Part shown: one piece after another, positions 24,829 through 33,207 of the stretch
Position numbering within the stretch: the first letter of the stretch is position 1
Layout: every line of letters begins with the position of its first letter
NCBI RefSeq assembly: GCF_003259845.1
Contig: NZ_QLMJ01000013.1
Location: 124,001-188,000 of the forward strand
Source: Actinoplanes lutulentus
GTDB taxonomy: Bacteria > Actinomycetota > Actinomycetes > Mycobacteriales > Micromonosporaceae
Length of the DNA: 64,000 nucleotides
Direction of reading: 5' to 3'
The notes under the pieces: generated by a model
What the model was told of the DNA's origin: nothing
What the model saw: the letters and a program-made list of their open reading frames with translations, nothing else
Databases searched by the model: none
Translations under genes and position numbers: made by a program

Positions 24829-27804
24829 ATGCGTAACAGTCCTCTACCGAGGATGAGCCGGCGCGGTCGCGTCACGGTCGGCGTCCTGGTCGGGGTCTTT
24901 ATTCTTTTCACGCTGCTCGGGTGGGGCATCGACGCGTACACCGACTACCTGTGGTTCTCCGAAGTCGACTTCACGCAGGTCTTCTCCGGAGTGCTGCTCA
25001 CCAAACTGCTGCTGTTCCTGGCGATCGGCGCGGCGATGACGCTGATCGTGGCCGGAAACCTCTACCTGGCGTACCGCCTGCGGCCGCTGCTGCGACCGCA
25101 CTCCGCGGAACAGGCCACGCTGGAGCGTTACCGGATGATCCTGACGCCCCGTCTGGGCACCTGGATCACCGTGGTCAGCCTGATCGTCGGCTTCTTCGCG
25201 GGCCTCTCCGCGCAGAACCGATGGGCCGACTGGATGCTGTTCCGCAACGGCGGAGACTTCGGCGTCCAGGACCCCGAACACAAGGTGGACATCTCCTTCT
25301 ACATCTTCGAGTTCCCGCTTCTGCGTTACCTGCTCGGCGTCGGCTTCACCGCTGTGGTGCTGTCGCTGCTCGGTGCGCTCGCGGTGCACTACATCTTCGG
25401 CGGTGTGCGTCTCCAGGGCGTCGGCGACCGGATGACGGCGGCGGCACGCGCCCACCTCACCACGCTGGTGGCGATCTTCGTGCTGCTCAAGGCGGTCGCG
25501 TACATCCTGGACCGGCGGGCGCTGCTCCTGGAGCAGCACGTGTCACCGGGGCTGTACGGCGCCGGGTACACCGACGTCAACGCGTTGTTGCCGGCCAAGG
25601 AGATTCTGGCGTACATCTCGGTGGTGGTCGCGATCGCGATCATCGTCTTCTCCAACGCGGTGATGCGGAACCTGGTGTGGCCGGGCGTCTCGCTGGCGCT
25701 GCTGGCCATCTCGGCCGTGGCGATCGGCGGCATCTACCCGCTCGCCGTGCAGAACTTCCAGGTGAAGCCGAGCCTCTCGGACAAGGAAGCGCCATATATC
25801 CAGAGATCCATCGACGCGACCCGCGACGCGTTCGGTCTGGAGGCGACTGATGTCACTCAGTACAGCGCGGCCAGCGGCAGCCCGCCGACCAACCTGGCCG
25901 ACAACACCAGCGCGCAGAACGTGCGGCTGATAGACCCACAACTGGTCTCGCAGGCATTCACCCAGTCGCAGCAGTCCCGGGGCTTCTACGACTTCGGCGA
26001 GAAACTCGACGTCGACCGGTACACGATCGACGGCAAGACCCAGGACTACGTGGTCGGCGCTCGTGAGATCAACGACGAGAAACTGACCGCCCAGCAGCGC
26101 AACTGGCTGAACCGGCACACCGTCTACACGCACGGTTACGGCCTTGTGGCGGCGCCGGCCAACCAGGTCTGCGGCACCGGTCTGCCGTTCTTCGTCTCCG
26201 GGTTCCTCGGCAGCACGAACCAGGGCAACTGTGCCTCGACCACCGACGAGATCAAGGCCGAGCAGCCGCGGATCTACTACGGCGAGCAGTCCAGCGAGTA
26301 CGTGATCGTCGGCCAGGAGACTGCGGAGAAGAACGTTGAGTTCGACCGTCCGCAGGAGCAGAACAGCGACGCCTCCGAGCTCTACACGTACAAGGGCACC
26401 GGCGGCGTGCCGATCGGCTCGTTCCTCAAGCGCGCGGTCTTCGCGATCAAGAACACCGAGAGCAACTTCCTGCTCTCCGACGCGGTGAACGCGAAGTCGC
26501 GTCTCATGTACGTCCGCAACCCGCGGGACCGCGTCGAGAAGGTCGCGCCGTTCCTCACCATCGACGGCGACCCGTACCCGGCCGTCGTCGGCGGAAAGAT
26601 CGTCTGGATCCTGGACGGCTACACCACGGCGCAGACCTATCCGTACGCGCAGAAGATCAACCTCGCGACCGAGACGCGTGACGAGCTCACCGGTCAGGGG
26701 TCCTTCGCCCTTGCCCGCGACGACGTCAACTACATGCGCAACTCGGTGAAGGCGACCGTCGACGCGTACGACGGCACCGTCAAGCTCTACGAGTTCGACG
26801 ACAGCGACCCGGTCCTCAAGGCGTGGAACAAGGCGTTCGGCGGCGACCTGGTCGTGCCGAAGGCGGAGATCCCGGCCGACCTGGCCTCGCACTTCCGGTA
26901 CCCGGCCGACATGTTCAAGGTCCAGCGCAACCTGCTGACCAAGTTCCACGTCACCGACCCGCAGACGTTCTTCTCCGGCAACGACTTCTGGGAAGTTCCG
27001 AACGCCCCGGACGCGCCGCAGAACGGCGTCAAGCAGCCGCCGTTCTACCTGAACGTGAAACTCCCCGAGCAGGACGAGACACGGTTCCAGCTCACGGCCG
27101 GCGTCACACCGGCCGACCGGGAGAACATGGCTGCGCTGATCTCCGGCTCGTACGTGGACGGCCAGCCCAAGCTGGAGGTGCTGGAGCTACCCGACGACAC
27201 CGTCGTCTCCGGTCCCGTCCAGGTGCACCAACGGATGACCAACAACGCGAACGTCGCCTCCGACCTGGCACTTCTCAGTCGCCAAGGCCAAGCGACAGTC
27301 CTGTACGGCAACCTCATCTCGCTGCCGCTGGACAAGGACATCCTCTACGTCGAACCCGTCTACGTGCGCAGCAACAGCCAGGCCAACGCGGCCCCGCTGC
27401 TGCAGAAGGTCCTGATGTCCTACGGCGACGGCGGCACCTACGTCGTGCTGGAGGACAACCTCACCAAGGGCCTTCAGGCCTTGGCCGAGCTGGGCCGGAC
27501 GTCAGGCACACCGACAACCGAGACACCCAGCACGCCCGGCACCGGCACGCCCGGCGCCACACCCACACCGACGACCGCACCGCCCACCGTCACCGGCGAC
27601 CTGGCCCAGGCCGCGGCCGCCGTCGACAAGGCGATCGAAGACCTCAAGGCAGCCCAGCGCGACGGCGACTTCGTCAAGCAGGGTGAAGCCTTGAAGGCCC
27701 TCGACGACGCGGTCAACCGCTTCCAGCAGCTCCAGGCGTCGGAAGCAAGCACACCGGCCACGACAGCGCCCACCGTGGCGCCGTCAGTCAGCGCCGGAAG
27801 CTAG
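24829..27804 (+). CDS. UPF0182 multi-pass membrane protein
   Basis: This protein is about 991 residues, with around seven transmembrane helices in the first 320 residues (for example VGVLVGVFILFTLLGWGIDAYTDYLWF) and a large extracytoplasmic domain, ending in a Thr/Pro linker (about 895-930) and a short coiled helix (AAVDKAIEDLKAAQRDG). Homolog of Rv3193c; function unknown. I prefer the ATG at 24829, although an in-frame GTG at 24811 would add six residues; GGAG at 24813 fits either weakly. Conserved pairing with the PDZ-Lon protease suggests a shared role in the envelope. Confidence 0.92.
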   Translation: MRNSPLPRMSRRGRVTVGVLVGVFILFTLLGWGIDAYTDYLWFSEVDFTQVFSGVLLTKLLLFLAIGAAMTLIVAGNLYLAYRLRPLLRPHSAEQATLERYRMILTPRLGTWITVVSLIVGFFAGLSAQNRWADWMLFRNGGDFGVQDPEHKVDISFYIFEFPLLRYLLGVGFTAVVLSLLGALAVHYIFGGVRLQGVGDRMTAAARAHLTTLVAIFVLLKAVAYILDRRALLLEQHVSPGLYGAGYTDVNALLPAKEILAYISVVVAIAIIVFSNAVMRNLVWPGVSLALLAISAVAIGGIYPLAVQNFQVKPSLSDKEAPYIQRSIDATRDAFGLEATDVTQYSAASGSPPTNLADNTSAQNVRLIDPQLVSQAFTQSQQSRGFYDFGEKLDVDRYTIDGKTQDYVVGAREINDEKLTAQQRNWLNRHTVYTHGYGLVAAPANQVCGTGLPFFVSGFLGSTNQGNCASTTDEIKAEQPRIYYGEQSSEYVIVGQETAEKNVEFDRPQEQNSDASELYTYKGTGGVPIGSFLKRAVFAIKNTESNFLLSDAVNAKSRLMYVRNPRDRVEKVAPFLTIDGDPYPAVVGGKIVWILDGYTTAQTYPYAQKINLATETRDELTGQGSFALARDDVNYMRNSVKATVDAYDGTVKLYEFDDSDPVLKAWNKAFGGDLVVPKAEIPADLASHFRYPADMFKVQRNLLTKFHVTDPQTFFSGNDFWEVPNAPDAPQNGVKQPPFYLNVKLPEQDETRFQLTAGVTPADRENMAALISGSYVDGQPKLEVLELPDDTVVSGPVQVHQRMTNNANVASDLALLSRQGQATVLYGNLISLPLDKDILYVEPVYVRSNSQANAAPLLQKVLMSYGDGGTYVVLEDNLTKGLQALAELGRTSGTPTTETPSTPGTGTPGATPTPTTAPPTVTGDLAQAAAAVDKAIEDLKAAQRDGDFVKQGEALKALDDAVNRFQQLQASEASTPATTAPTVAPSVSAGS

Positions 27805-27817
27805 ATGTGGCAGCCGT

Positions 27818-27846
27818 CTCCGGGGGCCGTTTTGCAGCCCCCGGAG
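27818..27846 (+). terminator. Hairpin after the UPF0182 gene, overlapping the tRNA promoter
   Basis: CTCCGGGGGC pairs with GCCCCCGGAG over 10 bp around CGTTTTGCA. Its loop and right arm coincide with the -35 of the initiator tRNA promoter (27832-27837). No T-run follows. Confidence 0.6.
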
Positions 27847-27861
27847 GCGGTGCGCTAAGCT
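27832..27861 (+). promoter_or_regulatory. Promoter of initiator tRNA gene (rightward copy)
   Basis: TTGCAG (27832-27837), 18-bp spacer, TAAGCT (27856-27861). Transcription would start around 27868, giving a short 5' leader before the tRNA at 27875. Confidence 0.6.
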
Positions 27862-27874
27862 TCATTCATACCGA

Positions 27875-27948
27875 CGCGGGGTGGAGCAGCTCGGTAGCTC
27901 GCTGGGCTCATAACCCAGAGGTCGCAGGTTCAAATCCTGTCCCCGCTA
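27875..27948 (+). tRNA. tRNA-fMet (CAT), initiator
   Basis: 74-nt cloverleaf with anticodon loop CTCATAA. The anticodon stem ends in three G-C pairs (TGGG/CCCA), and C1 is mismatched with T72; both mark initiator tRNAs. The acceptor 3' side is CCCCGCT with discriminator A73, and CCA is not encoded (ACGAG follows). An identical copy lies on the minus strand at 30028-30101. Confidence 0.95.
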
Positions 27949-27955
27949 CGAGTGC

Positions 27956-27997
27956 AGAGGGTCTATGTTCGCGGAACGCGCGAACATGGGCCCTCTT
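27956..27997 (+). terminator. Terminator after the first initiator tRNA
   Basis: A hairpin with outer stem AGAGGG/CCCTCT and inner stem ATGTTCGCG (27965-27973) pairing with CGCGAACAT (27979-27987), ending in CTCTTCGTTATT. Confidence 0.8.
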
Positions 27998-28049
27998 CGT
28001 TATTCCTTCCTGGGGGCCGAGCCCCCAGACCCCCACGTTGCGGTGGTTG

Positions 28050-28121
28050 CGCTTGGTGGGTCGCTCTCGCTTGGTGGGTCGCTCTCGCTTGGTGGGTCGC
28101 TCTCGCTTGGTGGGTCGCTCG
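28050..28121 (+). repeat. Four tandem copies of an 18-bp unit
   Basis: CGCTTGGTGGGTCGCTCT is repeated in exact tandem at 28050, 28068, 28086 and 28104; the last copy differs at the final base. It lies between the tRNA terminator and the kinase gene, and is not in a supported gene. Confidence 0.95.
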
Positions 28122-28185
28122 CTCTTCAGCCCTCTTGGGTACGCCTTATCGCACGCGCCTCCTTGTTGACACGTAGCGTCGAGAT

Positions 28186-29964
28186 GTGGGGGGTTGGGGG
28201 CGGCGGTCTGGGCTCGTTGTCGGGCTTGTGGTTCTTCTTGGGGTTTTGGGGACCGGGCTCGCTGCTGTTGCTCTGCATTTGTCGGCTCGGGCCTGGAGTG
28301 AGCGGGCCTTTGAGCAGAAGCGGGATGTCATTGCCAAGGTGGTGATGGCTGAGTTGATTCAGTACAGCGTTGCTCTTGCTGATCTGTCGGCCTCGGTGGG
28401 GGCTCAGGCTTCGTTGAGTGCTGATGGGTTTGCGGCGATCACTGCGCCTATCAACGGGTCGCGGTTGCCGGGGGCTACTGAGGTGGCCTTTGTGGTTCCG
28501 GCTGCTGCTGGGGATGTTGGGGCGGTTCAGAGTGAATGGCGGCGCCGGGGCAGCGCCGCTCTGACGTTGAGTCCCGATCAAAAGAGTGCTGGGGAGCACT
28601 ATTTTCCGGTTCTGGCTCGGTCGCTGACCGGGGCGGCGCCCAGCGCGGCCGATCTGACGGGCACCCCTGATGTGGTTGAGGCGTTGGGGGAGGCGCGGGA
28701 TGCCGGTGGGGTCACCACCAGCTCTACCTATGTGGCCGGCGACAGCGGGGATCGTTTCTTTGTGATGGCTGCTGCTGTGGTGGCTTCGGCGCCCGTTGCG
28801 GAGGTGGGGGCGTTTCGGGGGTGGGTGACCATGACATTCCGGGGGCGGGACTTTCTGGGGCCCGCTGTCGGGATCATCGGTGGGGATCAGGTGAGCGTGC
28901 GGTTCGTGGACACCTCGGGGGAGGTGCCGGTGACGGTTGCCCGGTGGAAGCCTGATGTGCGGCTGGATGGGGCCATGGAGTCGTGGACCGTTGATTTTCC
29001 GGCTCCGGTGGATCAGTGGCGGCTCGTGGTGTTGCCTACGGTTGGGTTGTTGCCGGCTACCGAGGCTTGGCTGGCGCCCGGTGCGGCGGCTATCGGGAGC
29101 GTGATCACCGTTCTGCTCGCCGCGCTTACCGCCACCGTTGTGACGTCGCGGGATCGGGCTCTGCGGCGGGTTGATGAGGCCACGGCGGACCTGCGTGACG
29201 ACATCTTGCAGCGGGAAGCGGTCGAGCAGCAGCTGCGCCGCCGTGAGGAGGAGCTGGTCGGCTTCGCCGGGGTGGTCGCCCACGACCTGCGCAGCCCGCT
29301 CTCGAACGTGGTCGGGTACGCCGAGATGATCGGTCTGGTCGACGACGACAACCTCACCAGCAAGCAGCAGGGTTACCTCGGGAAGGTGCGGACCAGCGCC
29401 GGCCGGATGCAGGAGCTCATCGACGACCTGCTGGCGTACGCCACCGCCGACAACACGACGCTGCGGATCAGTGAGATCGACATGGTCGAGCTGGTGGAGA
29501 GCATCGTCGCCGAGAGGCGGGTGAGCGCGCCCGACGCGACCATCGACTGCGAGCCGCTGCCCTCGGTGCAGGGTGACCCGTCGCAGATCCGCCAGGTGCT
29601 CGACAACCTGATCGGCAACGCCATCAAGTACACGCCGGAGAACCAGGCGGCCACCATCACCATCACCGCCGCGGACGACGCCGCCGATCCGGATCTCTGC
29701 CGCATCGACGTGGCCGACCGCGGCATCGGCATCCCCGAATCGCAGCTCGCTGAGGTGTTCAACGCCTTCACCCGGGCCGAGGGATCCGAGCACTACCCCG
29801 GAACAGGGCTCGGTCTCGCCATCGTCCAGCGCATTGTCGAACGCCACAACGGCACCGTCGGCGTGACCCAGAACACCGGCGGCGGCACCCGTTTCTGGTT
29901 CACCCTGCCAAAAACAACAGCTTCGGTACGCGTACCCAAGAATGAGCCGGAAGAGGATCTCTGA
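28186..29964 (+). CDS. Membrane sensor histidine kinase with extracytoplasmic CHASE-like domain
   Basis: This 592-residue protein has a helix at about 8-30, an extracytoplasmic domain of about 260 residues that looks like CHASE (SERAFEQKRDVIAK..., FVVPAA), a second helix near 300-325, a coiled region, HisKA (H-box VVAHDLRSPLSNVVG, His about 366) and HATPase (N-box DNLIGNAIKYTPE, G1 DRGIGIP, G2 GTGLGLAIV). No response regulator is adjacent. GTG start; an ATG two bases earlier is out of frame and no ribosome binding site is clear. The first kilobase uses many T-ending codons, unlike the GC-ending second half, suggesting mosaic origin. It sits alone between inverted tRNA-fMet genes. Confidence 0.88.
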   Translation: MGGWGRRSGLVVGLVVLLGVLGTGLAAVALHLSARAWSERAFEQKRDVIAKVVMAELIQYSVALADLSASVGAQASLSADGFAAITAPINGSRLPGATEVAFVVPAAAGDVGAVQSEWRRRGSAALTLSPDQKSAGEHYFPVLARSLTGAAPSAADLTGTPDVVEALGEARDAGGVTTSSTYVAGDSGDRFFVMAAAVVASAPVAEVGAFRGWVTMTFRGRDFLGPAVGIIGGDQVSVRFVDTSGEVPVTVARWKPDVRLDGAMESWTVDFPAPVDQWRLVVLPTVGLLPATEAWLAPGAAAIGSVITVLLAALTATVVTSRDRALRRVDEATADLRDDILQREAVEQQLRRREEELVGFAGVVAHDLRSPLSNVVGYAEMIGLVDDDNLTSKQQGYLGKVRTSAGRMQELIDDLLAYATADNTTLRISEIDMVELVESIVAERRVSAPDATIDCEPLPSVQGDPSQIRQVLDNLIGNAIKYTPENQAATITITAADDAADPDLCRIDVADRGIGIPESQLAEVFNAFTRAEGSEHYPGTGLGLAIVQRIVERHNGTVGVTQNTGGGTRFWFTLPKTTASVRVPKNEPEEDL

Positions 29965-29976
29965 GGGTGACCAAAG

Positions 29977-30020
29977 AAAAGGGACCGTGACTCGCGATTT
30001 CCGCGAACACGATCCCTTTT
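29977..30020. terminator. Bidirectional terminator between kinase and second tRNA
   Basis: AAAAGGGA and TCCCTTTT form the ends of a long imperfect stem that includes CGTG/CACG and TCGCG/CGCGA. T-runs follow on both strands (CCCTTTTCTTT leftward), so it ends both the kinase and the leftward tRNA transcript. Confidence 0.8.
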
Positions 30021-30027
30021 CCACTCG

Positions 30028-30101
30028 TAGCGGGGACAGGATTTGAACCTGCGACCTCTGGGTTATGAGCCCAGCGAGCTACCGAGCTGCTCCACCCCGC
30101 G
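30028..30101 (-). tRNA. tRNA-fMet (CAT), initiator, second copy
   Basis: Reverse complement identical over all 74 nt to the copy at 27875-27948, with the same C1-T72 mismatch, three G-C pairs under the anticodon loop and no encoded CCA. Confidence 0.95.
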
Positions 30102-30114
30102 TCGGTATGTACAT

Positions 30115-30159
30115 AGCCTACAGGCAGGTTGGCAGGGCGCCTAATCGGGGCCCTAGAGT
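30115..30159. promoter_or_regulatory. Overlapping divergent promoters: tRNA (minus) and pentapeptide gene (plus)
   Basis: Minus: TTAGGC (30144-30139), 18 bp, TAGGCT (30120-30115), for the tRNA at 30101. Plus: TTGGCA (30129-30134), 19 bp, TAGAGT (30154-30159), 7 nt before the GTG at 30167. The two polymerase footprints overlap, so transcription in one direction may hinder the other. Confidence 0.5.
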
Positions 30160-30166
30160 GGATGAA

Positions 30167-30928
30167 GTGACTGGTCTGGCCGCTGATTGCGCACGTTGCG
30201 CCGCCCTCTGTTGTGTGGCTCCCGCCTTTGCTCGATCATCCGATTTCGCGGTCGACAAACCGGCTGGGCAGCCGTGCCGGAATCTGCGGGACGACTTCCT
30301 CTGCGGCATTCACGAGAAACTGCCGGAGCGCGGTTTTCCGGGGTGTGTGGTGTTCGACTGTTTCGGGGCCGGGCAACGCATCACGCAGGAGACTTTCGGT
30401 GGGCGGGACTGGCGTTCGGCGCCGGAGATCGCGGGGGACATGTTCGCGTCGCTACCGGTGATGCGGCAGTTGCACGAGCTGATGTGGTACCTCACCGAGG
30501 CGTTGAAGCTGGACGAGGCCCGCGGTCTGCGCCGGGAGCTGGACGCCGCGCTCGCCGAGACCGACCGGATGGCCGGGCGCAGTGCCCCGGAGCTCCGCGA
30601 GATCGATGTCGACGCGCATCGGGGCCGGGTCAATCCGCTGCTGCGCCGGGCGAGCGAGCTGGCCCGGGCGCGGGTGGGCGGACGCCGGGCGGATCACAGC
30701 GGGGCGCAGCTGATCGGCCGCAAGATGAGGGGCGCGGACCTGCGTGGCGCGAGCTTCCGCGGCGCCCTGCTGATCGGCGCCGACCTGCGGGACGCGGATC
30801 TGCGCCGGGCTGACTTCACCGGTGCCGACCTGCGCGGTACCGACCTGCGTGGCGCGAATCTCACGGACGTACTTTTTCTCACTCCGTCGCAGCGCCGCGC
30901 CGCAGTGACGGGCGCCGATCACCCTTAG
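30167..30928 (+). CDS. Cysteine-cluster and pentapeptide-repeat protein
   Basis: This 253-residue protein begins with a cysteine cluster (DCARCAALCC, further Cys in PCRNL, FLCGIH, GCVVFDC) resembling the YkgJ-type metal cluster, then a helical linker and a C-terminal run of pentapeptide repeats A(D/N)Lxx (ADLRGASFRG... ADLRGTDLRGANL). I chose GTG 30167 because TAGAGT is 7 nt upstream (leaderless). Longer in-frame readings start inside the antisense tRNA gene. Pentapeptide repeats form a right-handed quadrilateral helix; the role is unknown. It precedes the TerC gene, whose -10 overlaps its stop codon. Confidence 0.85.
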   Translation: MTGLAADCARCAALCCVAPAFARSSDFAVDKPAGQPCRNLRDDFLCGIHEKLPERGFPGCVVFDCFGAGQRITQETFGGRDWRSAPEIAGDMFASLPVMRQLHELMWYLTEALKLDEARGLRRELDAALAETDRMAGRSAPELREIDVDAHRGRVNPLLRRASELARARVGGRRADHSGAQLIGRKMRGADLRGASFRGALLIGADLRDADLRRADFTGADLRGTDLRGANLTDVLFLTPSQRRAAVTGADHP

Positions 30929-30938
30929 GATGTTGCCC

Positions 30939-32168
30939 ATGCAGGTCTCCGGCGTGGTGTGGGTGCTGACCGTCCTCTTCATCGTCGGCCTGTTGCTGTT
31001 CGACTTCTTCTTCCACGTCCGGCGGGCGCACGTGCCCACGCTGCGCGAGGCCGCGCTCTGGACGTCGATCTACGTGTCGATCGCGATCATGTTCGGCATC
31101 GGGGTCTGGATCTTCGGCGGCTCGACGATGGGCGCGGAGTACTTCGCCGGGTACGTCACCGAGGAAGCGCTCTCGGTCGACAACCTCTTCGTCTTCCTGC
31201 TGCTGATGACGAGCTTCAAGGTGCCCCGCGCCGACCAGCAGAAAGTGCTGCTCTTCGGGATCGTGGTCTCGCTGCTGGCCCGGACCGGGTTCATCGTGCT
31301 CGGCGCCGCGCTGATCAACTCGTTCGCCTGGATTTTCTACATCTTCGGGCTGATCCTGCTGGTCACCGCGGGAAACCTGCTGCGGGAGAAGGGCGACGAC
31401 CCGGACGAGGCGCCGGACAACATCGTGATCCGGATCGCGCGCCGGTTCCTGCACACCTCGGACGAGTACGACGGCGACAAGCTCTTCACCTACCAGGACG
31501 GCAAGCGGGTCCTGACCCCGATGCTGCTCGTGATGGTGGCGATCGGCGGCACCGACATCCTGTTCGCGCTGGACTCGATCCCGGCGATCTTCGGCCTGAC
31601 CCAGAACGTCTACCTGGTCTTCACGGCCACCGCGTTCTCGCTGCTCGGGCTCCGGCAGCTCTACTTCCTGATCGACGGCCTGCTGGACCGGCTCGTCTAT
31701 CTGTCGTACGGGCTGGCCGCGATCCTGGCGCTGATCGGCGTGAAACTGGTGCTGCACGCGCTGCACCAGAACAACGTCCCGTTCATCAACGAGGGTGAGC
31801 ACATCGACGTCGCCGAGATCCCGACGTTGCTCTCGCTCGCCATCATCATCGGCGTGCTGCTGATCACCGTGGTGGCGTCGCTGCTCAGCCCGAAAGGCCG
31901 GGCCCGCACGCACGTGGCGGCCGCCCGCCGGCACGCCGGTGATTTCCTCGACGTCGAGACCGATCCGAAGTACTGCGACGAGATCTACCACCGTCTCCTC
32001 GTGGAGGAGAAGAGCCTGCGCGAGCTGCCGGAGAAATATCGAGCCCGGATCCGGCAGGAGGACGAGCTGATGACGCTGCTGCGCCGGGCGCACCAGCTGC
32101 ACGCCGAGCGGGTCGCCGCGGGCAGCTGTTTCGCACCCACGGCGAGCCGCTCGTCAGGAGACGCCTGA
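30939..32168 (+). CDS. TerC-family integral membrane protein
   Basis: This 409-residue TerC/Alx-family protein has about eight or nine membrane helices and the conserved acidic motifs (FDFFFHVRRAHVP, EEALSVDNLFVF, GGTDILFALDSIPAIFG) that carry metal-ion transport residues. Homologs export manganese or relate to tellurite resistance. ATG 30939 is preferred: TAGGAT (30926-30931) is 7 nt upstream, and its first three bases are the stop codon of the previous gene. The in-frame ATG at 30930 lies within that hexamer. The cytoplasmic C-terminus is longer than usual. Confidence 0.9.
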   Translation: MQVSGVVWVLTVLFIVGLLLFDFFFHVRRAHVPTLREAALWTSIYVSIAIMFGIGVWIFGGSTMGAEYFAGYVTEEALSVDNLFVFLLLMTSFKVPRADQQKVLLFGIVVSLLARTGFIVLGAALINSFAWIFYIFGLILLVTAGNLLREKGDDPDEAPDNIVIRIARRFLHTSDEYDGDKLFTYQDGKRVLTPMLLVMVAIGGTDILFALDSIPAIFGLTQNVYLVFTATAFSLLGLRQLYFLIDGLLDRLVYLSYGLAAILALIGVKLVLHALHQNNVPFINEGEHIDVAEIPTLLSLAIIIGVLLITVVASLLSPKGRARTHVAAARRHAGDFLDVETDPKYCDEIYHRLLVEEKSLRELPEKYRARIRQEDELMTLLRRAHQLHAERVAAGSCFAPTASRSSGDA

Positions 32169-32169
32169 G

Positions 32170-33045
32170 CTAGCGAGCGGTGCCCGGGTCGACGTCGGCG
32201 TTGAGGTACGCCGAGAGGTTGGCCGGGTGCCCTCCCGGGGTCTCGTCCGTGGAGACGAGGCCGGCGATCCGAGCCGCGAGGCTGGCCGCGCGGGAGGCGA
32301 GGTCGGGCTCGGCGTACCGGCTGTCCTGCTCGGCACGCAGCGCCTCGTGGGCACGCTGGGCGTCGGCGTCCAGGCCGGGACGCTCGAAGTACGCGCGGCT
32401 GGCGGACACCGGCGTGGCCGAGACCGGCACCGAGGAGACCGGCACCGGATCAGGCTCCTCATACTCGGGCTCGGGAGCGGGCACCGGCACCGAGCCGAGC
32501 AGGGTCACGGTCTGGCCCTCGCCGCCCTGGTAATTGCTGAACTCCGGGCCGATGACCAGGCGCGACAGCATCCGGGCCTGCTGGGCCGGTACGCCGAGCT
32601 CGTTCGCGTTCTCCACCCGGAACCGGGCGATCGCCTGGCGCATCACGTTGGCGAGGCGGTCGGCGTCACCGACCGAGGTCAGCGTGCCACCGGCGAAGAC
32701 CAGGGCCGGGAAACTGCCGTCCGGGCCGTTGCAGACCAGCTGGATCTGGGTGACCGTGGCGTTGCGCCCGACCTCCCGGTTGCCCGGCTGGACGCGGAGG
32801 TGCTGCGGCCACAGCCAGAACAGCTCGCCGCTACTCACCGTTGATTCGGTCGGGTGTGTGTACCGCACACGCCGGTCGGTGACGAGGACTTCGGTCTCTT
32901 CGGGCAGCGTCCATCGAGGTAACGACGACGCCTCATCGAACGCGTACTCGGCGACGGCACAGTGGCCCTGCCAGAGCACACGCTCCCCGCTGTCGAGCGG
33001 TCCGAGGTCAGTGCCGGCCGCAGACAGGAAGTGCTGGTGGAACAT
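32170..33045 (-). CDS. Hypothetical protein with PH-like N-terminal region and disordered tail
   Basis: This 291-residue protein has a first half that reads as a beta-rich domain (LDSGERVLWQGHCAVAEYAF, then VLVTDRRVRYTH), similar in flavour to small PH-like actinobacterial domains. The second half is rich in Pro, Val, Glu and Ala (EPEYEEPDPVPVSSVPVS) and probably disordered. No signal peptide. I do not recognise the family. It converges on terC with a 1-nt gap. Confidence 0.75.
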   Translation of the reverse strand: MFHQHFLSAAGTDLGPLDSGERVLWQGHCAVAEYAFDEASSLPRWTLPEETEVLVTDRRVRYTHPTESTVSSGELFWLWPQHLRVQPGNREVGRNATVTQIQLVCNGPDGSFPALVFAGGTLTSVGDADRLANVMRQAIARFRVENANELGVPAQQARMLSRLVIGPEFSNYQGGEGQTVTLLGSVPVPAPEPEYEEPDPVPVSSVPVSATPVSASRAYFERPGLDADAQRAHEALRAEQDSRYAEPDLASRAASLAARIAGLVSTDETPGGHPANLSAYLNADVDPGTAR

Positions 33046-33207
33046 GTTCGCCTTCCCCGTGTTCGCCGCGATCCGCCATTCGCGCGGCCGTCCCCGATTA
33101 CAGCCTGTCGCACCGGGTGTCGCCAGTCACTGGGCGCGAATCACATCGGATCTTCGGAAATCGACACACCGCGGTAATCAGCGGTGTACCAACGGCCTAT
33201 CCGGTCA

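Larger units (their letters stand above)
27867..30109. repeat. 88-bp inverted repeat containing initiator tRNA genes, arms 27867-27954 and 30022-30109
   Basis: The two arms are identical over the 74-nt tRNA plus CATACCGA on the 5' side and CGAGTG on the 3' side. They face each other and enclose about 2.07 kb holding a single kinase gene. Sequence beyond these flanks differs, so it is a paralogous tRNA pair rather than a longer duplication. Confidence 0.9.

Noticed and set aside
28050-28121. CRISPR array
   Set aside because: The 18-bp units are contiguous with no spacers, and no cas gene is in the window.
27867-30109. Integrated mobile element at tRNA-fMet
   Set aside because: There is no integrase, transposase or target duplication. 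The repeats are whole tRNA genes in inverted orientation.
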